A DNA stretch of 64,000 bases from the NCBI RefSeq assembly GCF_034347385.1, contig NZ_CP133777.1, positions 372,001 through 436,000 on the forward strand, read 5' to 3'. Source of the DNA: Actimicrobium sp. CCC2.4 (lineage in GTDB: Bacteria; Pseudomonadota; Gammaproteobacteria; Burkholderiales; Burkholderiaceae_D). Position numbers and translations under genes: made by a program. The notes under the pieces were generated by a model that was not told the DNA's origin, did no database searches, and worked only from the letters and a program-made list of their open reading frames with translations. Of this stretch, positions 21,573-31,102 are shown piece after piece. Each line of letters begins with the position of its first letter. Position 1 is the stretch's first letter.

Positions 21573-22588
21573 CGATCGCGCTGGGCCCGCAATGCCAGCC
21601 AGCCTGCCACAACCGTAATCGTCACGACAATGGCGACCACGACCCAAAAGCCCTGGTCGTGACCGGACAACGGGATCCCGCCGACATTCATGCCCAGCAA
21701 GCCGGTGATGATGTTGATCGGCAGCGCCAGCACCGTAACGATGGTCAGCACGAACAGACTGCGGTTATTGCCTTCGTTGACGCTGGCGGCGATCTCTTCC
21801 TGCAGCAGCTTGATGCGTTCCTGTATCGACATCAGATCGCTCAGCACAACCGAAAATTCTTCGGTCGATTGCCGCAGTTCCTGCCGGTCTTCATCGACGA
21901 CCCAGCGCGGTGGCCGTTGCAGCAGGCGAAACAGCGCGGCCGGTTCCGGCGCCAGCAAGCGTTGCAAGCGCACCAGCACCCGACGCAGCACACCGAGTTT
22001 GGCGCGCCGTTGATTGAGCCGGCCAGCCAGCAGGTTGTCTTCGATTTCATCGACCTTGGCGACCGCATCGCGCACGATGCTGACCAGCACATCGGCCTGG
22101 TCGCGCAGCAAATGGATCAGCAGTTCCACCGTCGAGCGGATTGGTTCGCCGCCCTCGACCGCGCCGCGCAGGCGCTCGATCGATTTCAGTGGCGTGCGCC
22201 GTACGCTGATAACGACATGCTCGGACAGGCTGATCCAGACGGTCGAGGTGTCCGAAGGCTGGAAGGAAAAATTGTGCAGCACATCGTTGATCACCGCGAT
22301 TAGCGTGTTTTCGGCCAGTTCGATGCGGGTCGAGCGCGAGCCTTCATGCAAGGCTTCATAGAATTCATCGACCACGCCGGTATGTTCGGCAATCCATTTT
22401 TCGCTTGCGGTGTTGCTCAAGTTGAAGTGCAGCCAGATGAATTGGTCGGAACCATGGGCGCGCATCGCCTGCAGCCAGTCGGCTGCCTGCGCCGAACTGA
22501 TCGACACGGCGGCCTTGTCGGGTTCGAAGACGTAACCCCAGATCAGACCAGACTGATCGGAGCCGTAGGTGAGGCCGGGCTTGAGCAT
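21569..22588 (-). CDS. zntB: CorA-family zinc transporter ZntB
   Basis: CorA/ZntB proteins are pentameric metal channels of the inner membrane. The 339-residue product has a soluble N-terminal domain (GLIWGYVFEPDKAAV, then WLHFNLS), a long helical stalk, and two C-terminal membrane helices joined by the family motif GMNVGGIPL, here typical of ZntB. The loop after GMN (SGHDQGF) and a basic C-terminus (LRAQRDR) fit. ATG 22588 with GGAGT upstream is preferred; a longer frame reaches 22630. Zinc is the usual substrate, inferred from family. Confidence 0.88.
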   Translation of the reverse strand: MLKPGLTYGSDQSGLIWGYVFEPDKAAVSISSAQAADWLQAMRAHGSDQFIWLHFNLSNTASEKWIAEHTGVVDEFYEALHEGSRSTRIELAENTLIAVINDVLHNFSFQPSDTSTVWISLSEHVVISVRRTPLKSIERLRGAVEGGEPIRSTVELLIHLLRDQADVLVSIVRDAVAKVDEIEDNLLAGRLNQRRAKLGVLRRVLVRLQRLLAPEPAALFRLLQRPPRWVVDEDRQELRQSTEEFSVVLSDLMSIQERIKLLQEEIAASVNEGNNRSLFVLTIVTVLALPINIITGLLGMNVGGIPLSGHDQGFWVVVAIVVTITVVAGWLALRAQRDR

Positions 22589-22832
22589 GCGGGTACTCCG
22601 TAAGATGAAGAAAATGAACCGTGCCGGCAAACCATCGCGGTTGCGCGCGGCGCATTGTCGGGGGTGGCCTGTTTGCCGTCAAGAGTGGCGGGCTTACCGG
22701 CTCGTGAGCACTTGGCAATGAGTGATGCAACATGTAAAAACCAGTCCGATGCATCGGATACGATCTTATTGTGTACCACCGCAACCGGATCAGCGTGATT
22801 CCGGCTCTTTCCTTTCCTCCCAAGGCTGCATC

Positions 22833-23762
22833 ATGAAATCATCCCTGTCCTTTACCGTACTGCTGGTCCTGGCCGGTTTATCTTCCGGTGTTGCGCGCGC
22901 CGGGGAAATCAACCTATTCGAGCAGCGCGATTTCGGCGGACGCGCGGTGGCCCTGCGCGAGACGACACCCAGCCTGAGCCGCTTCGGTTTCAATGATCGG
23001 GCCTCCAGCATCGTGGTGCGTGGCGGGCGCTGGGAAGTTTGCAGCGATGATGATTTCAATGGCTTTTGTGCGGTCCTGGAACGCGGCGATTATCCGCGGC
23101 TCGATCCGCGCCTCAATGAGCGGATCTCCTCGGTACGTGAGGTTGGTCATCGCCGCCATGAAGACAATGACGAACGTCACGACGAGCGCTGGCAGCGTGG
23201 TTGGCAGCAGGATCGGCAGCAGGGCCAGCAGGACGACAGTGCCAGCGTGGTGCTGTTCTCGGAAGAGGGCCTGCGCGGTCGCAGTCTGCCGGTTGCCGGC
23301 GATGTCGGTACGCTGGTCGATGCCGGATTCAATGATGCGGCCGCGTCGATGGTGATCCGGCGTGGTGTCTGGGAGCTGTGTTCCGACCGCGATTTTCGTG
23401 GCCAGTGCCGGATACTCGGACCGGGCGAGTACCGCCGTCTCGAACCTGCGCTGTACCGGTCGATCACCTCGATGCGCATCGCGCAGCGGGATGTCCCCGG
23501 AGCCTATGTGCAGCGCGGCAGTGTCGAGCTGTACACCGCGCCCGATTTTGGCGGCAACCGGTACGTGCTGAACCAGGATCTCGACAACTTCAGCAATGGC
23601 GGCTTCAATGACCGGATTGCGTCGTTCGCAATTACGGGCGGTCAATGGGAAATGTGCGTCGACGCCGGGTTTCGCGGGCGCTGCGTGGTGTTCGGCCCGG
23701 GCCGGTATGCCAATCTCGGACAGCTATCGAACCAGCTGTCGTCGATGCGGCGGGTAGACTAA
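22833..23762 (+). CDS. Secreted protein with three beta/gamma-crystallin domains
   Basis: After a signal peptide (residues 1-22, ending GVARA) the 309-residue protein has three beta/gamma-crystallin domains, each of two Greek-key motifs. Their first strands read EINLFEQRDFGGRAV, SVVLFSEEGLRGRSL and SVELYTAPDFGGNRY, and each has the linked FND-xxxS segment (FNDRASS, FNDAAAS, FNDRIAS). NDRASS fits the Ca-binding N/D-N/D-X-X-S/T-S rule. A basic/Gln-rich linker (residues about 108-133) separates domains 1 and 2. Microbial members bind calcium and tolerate stress. Partner and role are unknown. Confidence 0.88.
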   Translation: MKSSLSFTVLLVLAGLSSGVARAGEINLFEQRDFGGRAVALRETTPSLSRFGFNDRASSIVVRGGRWEVCSDDDFNGFCAVLERGDYPRLDPRLNERISSVREVGHRRHEDNDERHDERWQRGWQQDRQQGQQDDSASVVLFSEEGLRGRSLPVAGDVGTLVDAGFNDAAASMVIRRGVWELCSDRDFRGQCRILGPGEYRRLEPALYRSITSMRIAQRDVPGAYVQRGSVELYTAPDFGGNRYVLNQDLDNFSNGGFNDRIASFAITGGQWEMCVDAGFRGRCVVFGPGRYANLGQLSNQLSSMRRVD

Positions 23763-23798
23763 GCGGCTCGGACACAAACAGAAAAGAGGATGTTGTCG

Positions 23799-24680
23799 AT
23801 GACGGGTTTATCTGGAATTAAAAAGTGGTGCGCGTTGCTGGTCTGTGGTGTGCTGACAGCGGCTGCCCATGCTGCACCCGACCTGGCGGAAAGCACCTTG
23901 CAGGCGAGGTACGCGCAACTGGCTCCGCGGCTGGCGGACAACCAGTTCAAGCGTCCGGTCGTACTCGATTCGATCGCAGCACCCAATGCCCTGAAGGGCG
24001 ACATTTACGCGCTGGTTGATCATCCGTTTGGCGAGGTCAATAGCTTGCTCAACGGCCCGACACGCTGGTGCGACGTGCTGATCCTCCACCTCAATACCAA
24101 ATATTGTCGTCCGACCACCGACGCCTCCGGAACCATCCTCCATGTCAGCGTCGGCAAAAAAACCGAGCAGACCCTCGATGAGTCCTATCAGGTCGATTTC
24201 GTCTACCGCAAGGGCGTGCATACGCCGACCTATTTCGATACCCGGCTCGATGCAAAAAACGGGCCGCTGGGCACCAGTAATTACCGCATCGTTCTGGAAG
24301 CCGTACCGGTGTCCGGCAACAAGACCTTCCTGCATCTGACGTACTCGTATGCATTCGGTTTCACCAGCAAGATGGCGATGCAGGCTTATCTGGCCACTGC
24401 CGGCAGCGACAAAGTAGGTTTCACCATCGAGGGCAAGCAGTCCGACGGGCAACCGGACTACATCGGCGGCATGCGCGGGGTAGTCGAGCGCAATACGATG
24501 CGCTATTACCTGGCGATCGCGGCTTACTTGAATGCGCCGGCGGCCGATCAGATCGACATCCGGTTACAGGCATGGTTTGCCGCCACCGAAGACTATCCGT
24601 TGCAGTTGCATGAAGTCGAACGTCGCGATTACCTGGCCATGAAATACCATGAAATTGCCCGCCAGAAAGCCCCTCAATAA
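23799..24680 (+). CDS. Hypothetical secreted protein
   Basis: I do not recognise the family. The protein begins with a signal peptide (MTGLSGIKKWCALLVCGVL, cleavage near AHAAP) and has no further membrane helix, so it is probably periplasmic. It contains two conserved-looking cysteines (RWCDVLILHLNTKYC), an NYRIVLEAVPVSGNKTFLHL beta stretch and a helical C-terminus. Start choice: AGAGGA lies 8 bp before ATG 23799, better spaced than ATG 23790. It follows the crystallin gene by 36 bp in the same direction, so co-expression is likely. Confidence 0.7.
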   Translation: MTGLSGIKKWCALLVCGVLTAAAHAAPDLAESTLQARYAQLAPRLADNQFKRPVVLDSIAAPNALKGDIYALVDHPFGEVNSLLNGPTRWCDVLILHLNTKYCRPTTDASGTILHVSVGKKTEQTLDESYQVDFVYRKGVHTPTYFDTRLDAKNGPLGTSNYRIVLEAVPVSGNKTFLHLTYSYAFGFTSKMAMQAYLATAGSDKVGFTIEGKQSDGQPDYIGGMRGVVERNTMRYYLAIAAYLNAPAADQIDIRLQAWFAATEDYPLQLHEVERRDYLAMKYHEIARQKAPQ

Positions 24681-24806
24681 ACGGGAAGTAGTCCGTTTCG
24701 TCAAAAAGAGCCTGGCCCCGTCCGTCTCGTAATGCCATTGTCACAAACGCAGGTTACTGTGTGGTTCTTAAAAGCAACTTAGAGGGTGCTAAGCCGCTCT
24801 CCAGCC

Positions 24807-26405
24807 ATGAAGAACTTCCAGCTAAATATTGCGACCCGCCTGATTCTGTCTTTTCTGGTGGTCCTGTTTGTGATGCTGGTCATCACGGCCGTGTCAGTGT
24901 GGCGTTTGCAGGCAGCCCATCAGATGACGGATTACCTGGTCAATCGCAAGCTCGCTAATCAGCTACAGGTGGCTGACTGGCTGGGGGCGTCCAGCCTCAA
25001 CGGCGTGCGGGCCATCGCGATTGCCAAAAGCGATAGCCTGGAGCTGGAAGAGTATTTTGCGGCCAAAGTCACCGCTGGCGATGCGGACATCAAGGCGTTC
25101 TCCGCGGGCATGCAGCTCAGCGCCACGACGGCGGAAGAAAAAGCCGAGCTGGCAACGATAGACCGGCTCCAGGCCAGCTATCTGGCTACCCGTGACGAGG
25201 TATTCCAGCTCAAGGCCGTGGGTAAAACGCAGGACGTCGAACAGCAGGTCAAGGCGCGGATGGAACCCGCCCAGGCGGCGTTGCTGAAAGGAATACGCGA
25301 ACTGCTTGATAGCCAGAAAACCCAGGCGCGCCAGATGGCTGCAGACAGCGACCAGCTGTATCAGAACAGCTTGCTGCTGCTCAATGGATTAGGCGCACTG
25401 GGAATCCTGATTGCCGCGCTGGCGGCCTGGCTGCTGATCCGTACGCTGGTGCTGCCGCTCCGGCATGCTGTCACCATCGCGGTCCGTGTTGCCAGCGGCG
25501 ACCTCACGGTCGAGCCCGATAGCCGGCGTACCGATGAAATCGGCACCCTGCTCCAGTCCCTGCAGCAGATGACGGCGAGCCTTGCTGGCACAGTCGGCGA
25601 CGTGCGTCGCGGCATCGTTGCCATCGACGCGACCGCGCAGCAGATGGCGCAGGAAAATAGCCATTTGTCGGATCGGACCGAGTCACAGGCGGGCGCATTG
25701 CAGGAGGCGGCCACGTCGATCGAGCAACTGGCGGCGGCAGTGCGGCAAAACGCCGCCAGTGCATTGCAGGCACGCACGCTGGCATCATCAGCGGCCGGTC
25801 ATGCGTCGCGCGGCGGGCAGGAAATCGCGCAGTTGATGACAGCAATGACCAGCATCGTGGCTGGCTCGGGACGGATGGGCGACATCATCAGTGTGATTGA
25901 TGGCATCGCGTTCCAGACCAATATCCTGGCGCTCAATGCGGCCGTCGAAGCTGCGCGTGCCGGCGATCACGGGCGCGGCTTCGCCGTGGTGGCTAGCGAA
26001 GTGCGGGCGCTGGCACAGCGCTCGGCTGCGGCGGCACGTGAAATCAAGGGATTGATTGCACTATCGGTCGAGGGGGCCACCATCGGCAGTCGCAATGTCC
26101 AGAGTGCCGGCCAGACCATCGCCGAGATCGTTGCGTCGTCGCAGCAAGTTGCCGGACTGATTAACCAGATCACTGATGCCAGCCATCAACAGCAGTTGGG
26201 TATCGAGCAGGTCAACCAGGCAGTGGCCGCGATCGATACCGCGACGCAGCAAAACGCCCTGCTGGTTCAGGAAGCGGTCGCGAACGCCGATGCACTGCGT
26301 CAGCAAAGCGAGCAGTTGCGTGAGGCAATTGGCTTCTTCAACGAGCCATCCTTGCAGGTCGAGCGGCCATTGCGGCCACGCTTGCCGGTACTCCTGGCCG
26401 GTTGA
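24807..26405 (+). CDS. Methyl-accepting chemotaxis protein
   Basis: This is a membrane chemoreceptor. The N-terminal helix ([20 protein letters not shown]) and a second near residues 190-210 ([20 protein letters not shown]) bracket a four-helix-bundle-type periplasmic domain. HAMP follows, then a long cytoplasmic coiled coil whose hairpin tip reads [20 protein letters not shown], the CheA/CheW-contact signature. It is 532 residues and lacks a C-terminal CheR-docking pentapeptide. No che genes are adjacent. The ligand is unknown. ATG 24807 matches the basic-then-hydrophobic chemoreceptor start. Confidence 0.93.
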   Translation: MKNFQLNIATRLILSFLVVLFVMLVITAVSVWRLQAAHQMTDYLVNRKLANQLQVADWLGASSLNGVRAIAIAKSDSLELEEYFAAKVTAGDADIKAFSAGMQLSATTAEEKAELATIDRLQASYLATRDEVFQLKAVGKTQDVEQQVKARMEPAQAALLKGIRELLDSQKTQARQMAADSDQLYQNSLLLLNGLGALGILIAALAAWLLIRTLVLPLRHAVTIAVRVASGDLTVEPDSRRTDEIGTLLQSLQQMTASLAGTVGDVRRGIVAIDATAQQMAQENSHLSDRTESQAGALQEAATSIEQLAAAVRQNAASALQARTLASSAAGHASRGGQEIAQLMTAMTSIVAGSGRMGDIISVIDGIAFQTNILALNAAVEAARAGDHGRGFAVVASEVRALAQRSAAAAREIKGLIALSVEGATIGSRNVQSAGQTIAEIVASSQQVAGLINQITDASHQQQLGIEQVNQAVAAIDTATQQNALLVQEAVANADALRQQSEQLREAIGFFNEPSLQVERPLRPRLPVLLAG

Positions 26406-26416
26406 GGCATCGCGCG

Positions 26417-27307
26417 TCACCGCGGCGGCAACTGCGCCCGCCAGCGGGCCAGATAGGCCATGATGGCCGCCGGACTGGAGATTTGTGGATACGAGTGCGG
26501 GATGATTTCGCCTTTCGGCGCGGTCTGCCGATCACGTAATTCCCAGCTGGTAATGAGCTTATCGGAGAGCCGGAATGCTTCGTCGAACGAATCGCTTTTT
26601 GGCAGTGATTCCTTGAAAAAAGCGCGCCCGAAATACGTGAAATCATTATCGTCGGCGCAGCCAAACGAGCTACGGTCTTGACGCGCCGCCGTGATGATCA
26701 GCGTACGGTCATCCTTGAGCGGCGCAATGAACCCGCCGGCATAGCAGGCTGACACCACCACCACCTTCCAGCGAATCTGTTGTTGCTTGAGCAGCAGTGC
26801 CAGTTCGCTTGCCTGCAAACCCGGCAAATCCATCCCGAACTGGCCCAGCACAAGCTCATGGCTTGGCGTGCCGTGGCTGGTGAGGAACAGGAACAGGATG
26901 TCTTTTTGCCGGTCCATGCGGCCGGCGATCGATTGCAAGGCGGCACGCAGGCTGGTGCGGGTCGCCATCGGCAGCGTCGACACCGTATTGCGGCTGTTGA
27001 TCAGCATGATCGAGCGGCCGCGTGTGCCGAAGTCACGATCGAATTGCTTGCGCACGAATTCGACTTCGCGCCGGAATACTTCCTGCGTGCCGTCGCCGGC
27101 AACGCCCAGAAAATACATGCCGATGCGCTGCGGGTCGGTGGGGGCCAGCGTCGCCAGCGCCTGGTCCAGCAGCGGGCGCTGCAGGTACAGTGCGGCCTCG
27201 ACTTGCCGCTCGATCAGGGTTTGTTCGGCATCGCTTTGTGCAACAGCGGCTGCAGTCGTCGACAACAGCGAGGCGCATAAGAAAAATCGGAGGAAAAAAA
27301 GTGGCAT
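26417..27307 (-). CDS. Secreted C13-family (legumain-like) cysteine peptidase
   Basis: The 296-residue protein has a signal peptide (cleavage near AAAVAQ) and a caspase-like fold of peptidase family C13. The catalytic His lies in FLTSHGTPSH (His145) and the Cys in VVSACYAGGF (Cys188), 43 residues apart, as in this clan. A typical second block is TLIITAARQDRSSFGC. Bacterial members are periplasmic or secreted and poorly studied; legumains cut after Asn, but specificity cannot be read here. It is convergent with the chemoreceptor gene, 11 bp away. Confidence 0.87.
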   Translation of the reverse strand: MPLFFLRFFLCASLLSTTAAAVAQSDAEQTLIERQVEAALYLQRPLLDQALATLAPTDPQRIGMYFLGVAGDGTQEVFRREVEFVRKQFDRDFGTRGRSIMLINSRNTVSTLPMATRTSLRAALQSIAGRMDRQKDILFLFLTSHGTPSHELVLGQFGMDLPGLQASELALLLKQQQIRWKVVVVSACYAGGFIAPLKDDRTLIITAARQDRSSFGCADDNDFTYFGRAFFKESLPKSDSFDEAFRLSDKLITSWELRDRQTAPKGEIIPHSYPQISSPAAIMAYLARWRAQLPPR

Positions 27308-27384
27308 TGCGCATTGGCCCGAAGGAATCTGGATGACTGAACCTTACCAGATCAATCGGGCGCAACGGTGTCGCAACTGGCGTG

Positions 27385-27615
27385 TCAGGCCAGCTTGTTC
27401 AGTCCTGTGATCGCATAGCCCTTGTTGTTGATCTGTTGCTCGGCTTCATCAATCGCATACGTCGAGTTGGCCTGCTGGTCGTTCAGCTCCATGCCTCGCG
27501 CGACATCGGCCCATTCGGTGTTGATGACTTCTTCCGGGATGACCTTGCCTTCAGGCACGGCGAGATAGGAGAGGTGGCCTTCAGGTTCTGCTCGTTGGTA
27601 TAAATCGATGCGCAT
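27385..27615 (-). CDS. Small conserved hypothetical protein (possibly DUF6139)
   Basis: The 76-residue soluble protein starts MRIDLYQRAEPEGHLSYLAV and continues EGKVIPEEVINTEWADVARG. It resembles a short family common in Burkholderiales that I recall as DUF6139, but I cannot confirm that here. An AAGGA ribosome site precedes ATG 27615. It lies between the C13 peptidase and the acyltransferase, all leftward. No function is known to me. Confidence 0.7.
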   Translation of the reverse strand: MRIDLYQRAEPEGHLSYLAVPEGKVIPEEVINTEWADVARGMELNDQQANSTYAIDEAEQQINNKGYAITGLNKLA

Positions 27616-27682
27616 GGTGTGTCCTTGTTGACGTGGGTGTTCGAGTCTGACTCCCGTGACGACAAAAGGTTGCCTTTACTAT

Positions 27683-28810
27683 TTACCGGATGGCCGGGGC
27701 AATACCGACACGACGCTGGCCAAACGCTGACAGCTGTCCAAGTGGCAGTTCAATCCACCGGTGAAACAAGGCACCTGCCAGCAAGCTGCCGATCCAGGCG
27801 GTCAGCATGCCCACGCCCTGCCAGAGCGGCGCGGCCGGAGCGAAGTGATAGAACCACGCATTGACCACCAGGCAGACCGGAAAATGAATCAGGAACACCG
27901 AATAGGACATCTTGCCCAACCGGTCGATCCAGTCCAAGCGGCGGTCCTGGTTCAAGGCAAGCCCAATGGCACTCCGGTTGATGACCACGAGCGCGCAGGC
28001 CAGTACGACAGCCAGCGCGATACGGCTGCGAAAATCCAGCATCAGCGCAATGACTGCCGGCAACAGGATTGCTCCTAGCAGCAGCCGCGCTGTCGCCGGC
28101 GAACGGCGCAGGTCACGTGCCCACCAGGCGATCGCGCCGAGTCCGTAGCTACCAAAAAAATACGGTGCCCAGTCATCCCAGGCAGCATCGCGATTGACGA
28201 CTAGCAGCGACAGCGTCGCCAGCGCCACCACGAGTCCCGGCAACAGCCAGGGAGCCGGACGGCGTGCGGCCAGTCCGCCCGACATCCACAACAGTAGCGT
28301 CATCAGGGCGTATAGCTGGAAATCAATCGCCACGTACCACGCGCCTGCCGACAGCGAGGCATATCCCAGCACGCCATGCAGCAACAAGGCATGCGCGGCC
28401 AGCTGGCGGATGGTTGGCGGTGCCGAGATTGATGCATGTGTCATCCACAGACTGGCCAGCGCCGATGCCGCAACGGCCAGCAAGGTAGCCGCCAGGAACG
28501 GAGGCACCAGCTTCAGATAGCGTCGGCCGATGGTGTGCCACGGGCGCGCGATGCCGGGTGTGCCTGCCGGCGACAAGGACCGTGCCGCCAGAAATCCGCC
28601 GGTCACCAGAAACACCTGCACGGCGATGCGGGCATAGTCATCCAGCCAGGCGATCAGCGCCGGCGCAACCAGTTCGACCTGATCGGACATCGGGCCATAA
28701 AAGGCCAGGTGATGCAGCACGATCAGTTGCACCGCGACGATCTTCAACAGATCGACTGAGCGGAACTGGCGCGGTGACGTCACATTGTCAACGATCGGGG
28801 AGGGGCGCAT
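27683..28810 (-). CDS. Membrane acyltransferase (acyltransferase family 3)
   Basis: The 375-residue protein is polytopic with about ten membrane helices. The N-terminal block RSVDLLKIVAVQLIVLHHLA holds the catalytic-type histidine pair, and the SVFLIHFPVCLVVNAW segment near the C-terminus is typical of family 3 acyltransferases, which O-acetylate surface polysaccharides, lipids or peptidoglycan-like targets. No polysaccharide cluster lies beside it, so the acceptor is unknown. It follows the YihY/BrkB gene leftward with a 57-bp gap. Confidence 0.87.
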   Translation of the reverse strand: MRPSPIVDNVTSPRQFRSVDLLKIVAVQLIVLHHLAFYGPMSDQVELVAPALIAWLDDYARIAVQVFLVTGGFLAARSLSPAGTPGIARPWHTIGRRYLKLVPPFLAATLLAVAASALASLWMTHASISAPPTIRQLAAHALLLHGVLGYASLSAGAWYVAIDFQLYALMTLLLWMSGGLAARRPAPWLLPGLVVALATLSLLVVNRDAAWDDWAPYFFGSYGLGAIAWWARDLRRSPATARLLLGAILLPAVIALMLDFRSRIALAVVLACALVVINRSAIGLALNQDRRLDWIDRLGKMSYSVFLIHFPVCLVVNAWFYHFAPAAPLWQGVGMLTAWIGSLLAGALFHRWIELPLGQLSAFGQRRVGIAPAIR

Positions 28811-28867
28811 GCGGGGTTTTCATTAATTGCCAAGGGCGCATGATAGCCGTTTGCAGCGGTCGCCGGT

Positions 28868-29776
28868 TTATGCAGTCGCAGCAGGCTCCGGCGTCGCGCG
28901 CAGCGAGCCCCAGGCATGGGCATATGCCCACGTGAATTCGGCACCCAGCAAAAAAATTTGTGCCGAGTAATACACCCAGACCAGCACGACGACTAGCGAA
29001 CCGGCCGCCCCGAATGCCGAACTCACGCCGCTGGTGCCGATATACAGACCGATCAGATACTTGCCCAGCGTGAACATGACGGCAGTCACCACTGCGCCGA
29101 CCAGCACATCGTGCCAGCCGATCTGCACGCGGGGTATCAGTTTGTAGATCAGTGCGAAGACAGCGGTGCTCATGCCAACGCCGAGGGTTATATCGATCAG
29201 ATTCGCCAGGGTTTCCCACTGCGCAAACAGCGGGCCCCACCAGCGGCTAAGAGCGCTCAGCGCGGCACTGAGCACCAGCGAAATCATCAGCAGGAAACCG
29301 ATGCCCAGAATCATCCCGAACGACAGCAGCCGTGTACGCAGGACATTGAGTACACCGCTGCGGACCTTGCGCGGGGGGGCGCGCCAGATACGGTTCAGGG
29401 CATCCTGCAGTTCGCCGAATACCGTGGTGGCACCAATGAGCAGCAGGACCAGTCCCAGCAAGGTTGCCGGGATGTTGTCGGCCGGCCTGCTGACGCTTTT
29501 CAGCAAACCCTCAATGGCGCGCGCACCGGCCTCGCCCATCATCCCTGACAGCTGGCCGGCGATTTCGCCGCGCACGGCATCGGCGCCAAAGACCAGTCCG
29601 GCCAGTGAAATGACGATCAGCAGCAACGGTGCAATCGAAAACATCGTGTAGTAGGCCAAGGCAGCACCCATGCTGGGCGCGTAATCATCCAGCCACGAAG
29701 TGAAGGTGACTTTCAGCAGCGGGCCGACATCACGCAGGCGCATCCGGGACGCCGCAGGCGGAGGAGGTAGTTTCAT
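28868..29776 (-). CDS. YihY/BrkB family inner-membrane protein
   Basis: The 302-residue protein has about six membrane helices and the YihY/BrkB (PF03631) pattern: MGAALAYYTMFSIAPLLLI near the start, TTVFGELQDALNRIW, and YKLIPRVQIGWHDVLVGA, ending with SLVVVLVWVYYSAQIFLLGA. These proteins are often misnamed RNase BN; the real function is unsettled, with links to membrane or lipid homeostasis. ATG 29776 is preferred to an upstream frame opening at 29848; MRLRDV at 29743 is another option. Confidence 0.9.
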   Translation of the reverse strand: MKLPPPPAASRMRLRDVGPLLKVTFTSWLDDYAPSMGAALAYYTMFSIAPLLLIVISLAGLVFGADAVRGEIAGQLSGMMGEAGARAIEGLLKSVSRPADNIPATLLGLVLLLIGATTVFGELQDALNRIWRAPPRKVRSGVLNVLRTRLLSFGMILGIGFLLMISLVLSAALSALSRWWGPLFAQWETLANLIDITLGVGMSTAVFALIYKLIPRVQIGWHDVLVGAVVTAVMFTLGKYLIGLYIGTSGVSSAFGAAGSLVVVLVWVYYSAQIFLLGAEFTWAYAHAWGSLRATPEPAATA

Positions 29777-29931
29777 GGGCAGGCAAGGGCAGTGTCGGGC
29801 AGCTTGCCATGCTGTAATGATCCACACACTTCTGCTATAGGACGGCACCGCGTTGTCATGTAGGACAGCCGGTGGCCTCTACCCGGCGGGAAATTGCGCT
29901 GCTTTAAAAAGTCGTTTGTGCGAAGCCGGTA

Positions 29932-30282
29932 TCAGCAGGCGTCTTCGAGTAATTTCAGTGCGCGCTCGGCGGTATCGCTCATCGCCCACAGATAATCGCT
30001 TTTGATCTGGTCGTTGTGATTACAGAAATTTTCCAGACCTTCGCCGCTGATGAGCATGGTTTGCGCATGCAGATGGCCGAGCAGCTTGCGTAATTCTTCG
30101 TGGAGCGCGGCATGTTGCTGCACCTGGACCATTTTGTTCATCGAGCGTCGGGCCGTACCAGGCAGATCGGTGTGGATCGTACCCGTATCGGACGAGGGGG
30201 GCAGCGACTTTTCCGTAGCGGTCTTGGCATCGATCTGGGTCAATACGGCATCGAGATGTTTTGCATTGTTGGGGGTAGTCAT
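29932..30282 (-). CDS. Hypothetical cytoplasmic protein
   Basis: I do not recognise this 116-residue protein. The first 45 residues are polar and look disordered; from about residue 50 it is helical (QHAALHEELRKLLGHLHAQT, then YLWAMSDTAERALKLLEDAC). There is no signal peptide or membrane helix. A good AGGAG ribosome site precedes ATG 30282. It stands alone, leftward, between the YihY gene and the response regulator. Confidence 0.7.
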   Translation of the reverse strand: MTTPNNAKHLDAVLTQIDAKTATEKSLPPSSDTGTIHTDLPGTARRSMNKMVQVQQHAALHEELRKLLGHLHAQTMLISGEGLENFCNHNDQIKSDYLWAMSDTAERALKLLEDAC

Positions 30283-30460
30283 AACCGGCTCCTGGGGACT
30301 GTGATTGATCGTCGTATCGGTCTTCTTTCATACCGTGAGGACAGTATGGTTCGATGTCACCGAGTCAACAATCCATAAAACAGGGACAGTTTTTTACAGG
30401 AATATGCTAGGAGTTTGTCGGGGAATCGCTACAGGGCACCTGGACTATTGGTTACCATGT

Positions 30461-31102
30461 TCAGGCAATCAGCCCATGTTCGATGGCATAGCGCGATAGC
30501 GCGGTATTGCCTTTGAGGCCGGTCTTTTCAAGGATTCTGGAGCGGTAAGTTGTCACCGTACTGGCGCTCAGATGCAGTGCGGCGGCGATCTGCACCAGGC
30601 TGTCACCCGAAGCGAGCAACTTCATCACTTCGAGCTCGCGGTCCGACAGTGCTTCGTGCGGAAACCGCACGCCTTCACCCAGCAATTCCGCGAGGCGCTC
30701 GACCAGTGCCGGGCTGACATACTTGCGGCCCGCCGCGGCAGTGCGTACCGCATCGATAATGACGGCTGCAGAACTGTCTTTGGTCAGATAGCCGACGGCA
30801 CCCTGGCGCAACGCGCGTACTGCATAGACTTCTTCGGAGTACATGCTGAACATCAGGACTGCCAGCCCGGGTTGTTCCTGGCGCAGTTGCTTGAGCAGTT
30901 CCAGCCCGTTCCTGCCGGGCAAGGCAATATCGACCAGTGCCACGTCGAATACCTGGGCAGCCACCAGTTTCATGGCGGCCTGGCCCGAGTCGGCTTCGCC
31001 GGTGACGATGATATCGGCGGTGGTCCCGAGCATCAGGCGCACGCCGCTGCGTACGACGGCATGGTCGTCGACCAGCATGACCCGGATGATGTCAGGTGGC
31101 AT
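30461..31102 (-). CDS. NarL/FixJ-type response regulator
   Basis: The 213-residue protein has a receiver domain with the acidic pocket VDDH, phospho-acceptor Asp58 (ALVDIALPG) and Lys108 (YLTKDSS), then a LuxR-type helix-turn-helix (LSDRELEVMKLLASGDSLVQ and STVTTYRSRILEKTGL). Its start overlaps the end of the LOV histidine kinase gene by 11 bp, so the two are translated together and are almost certainly cognate partners. Target genes are unknown. Confidence 0.93.
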   Translation of the reverse strand: MPPDIIRVMLVDDHAVVRSGVRLMLGTTADIIVTGEADSGQAAMKLVAAQVFDVALVDIALPGRNGLELLKQLRQEQPGLAVLMFSMYSEEVYAVRALRQGAVGYLTKDSSAAVIIDAVRTAAAGRKYVSPALVERLAELLGEGVRFPHEALSDRELEVMKLLASGDSLVQIAAALHLSASTVTTYRSRILEKTGLKGNTALSRYAIEHGLIA

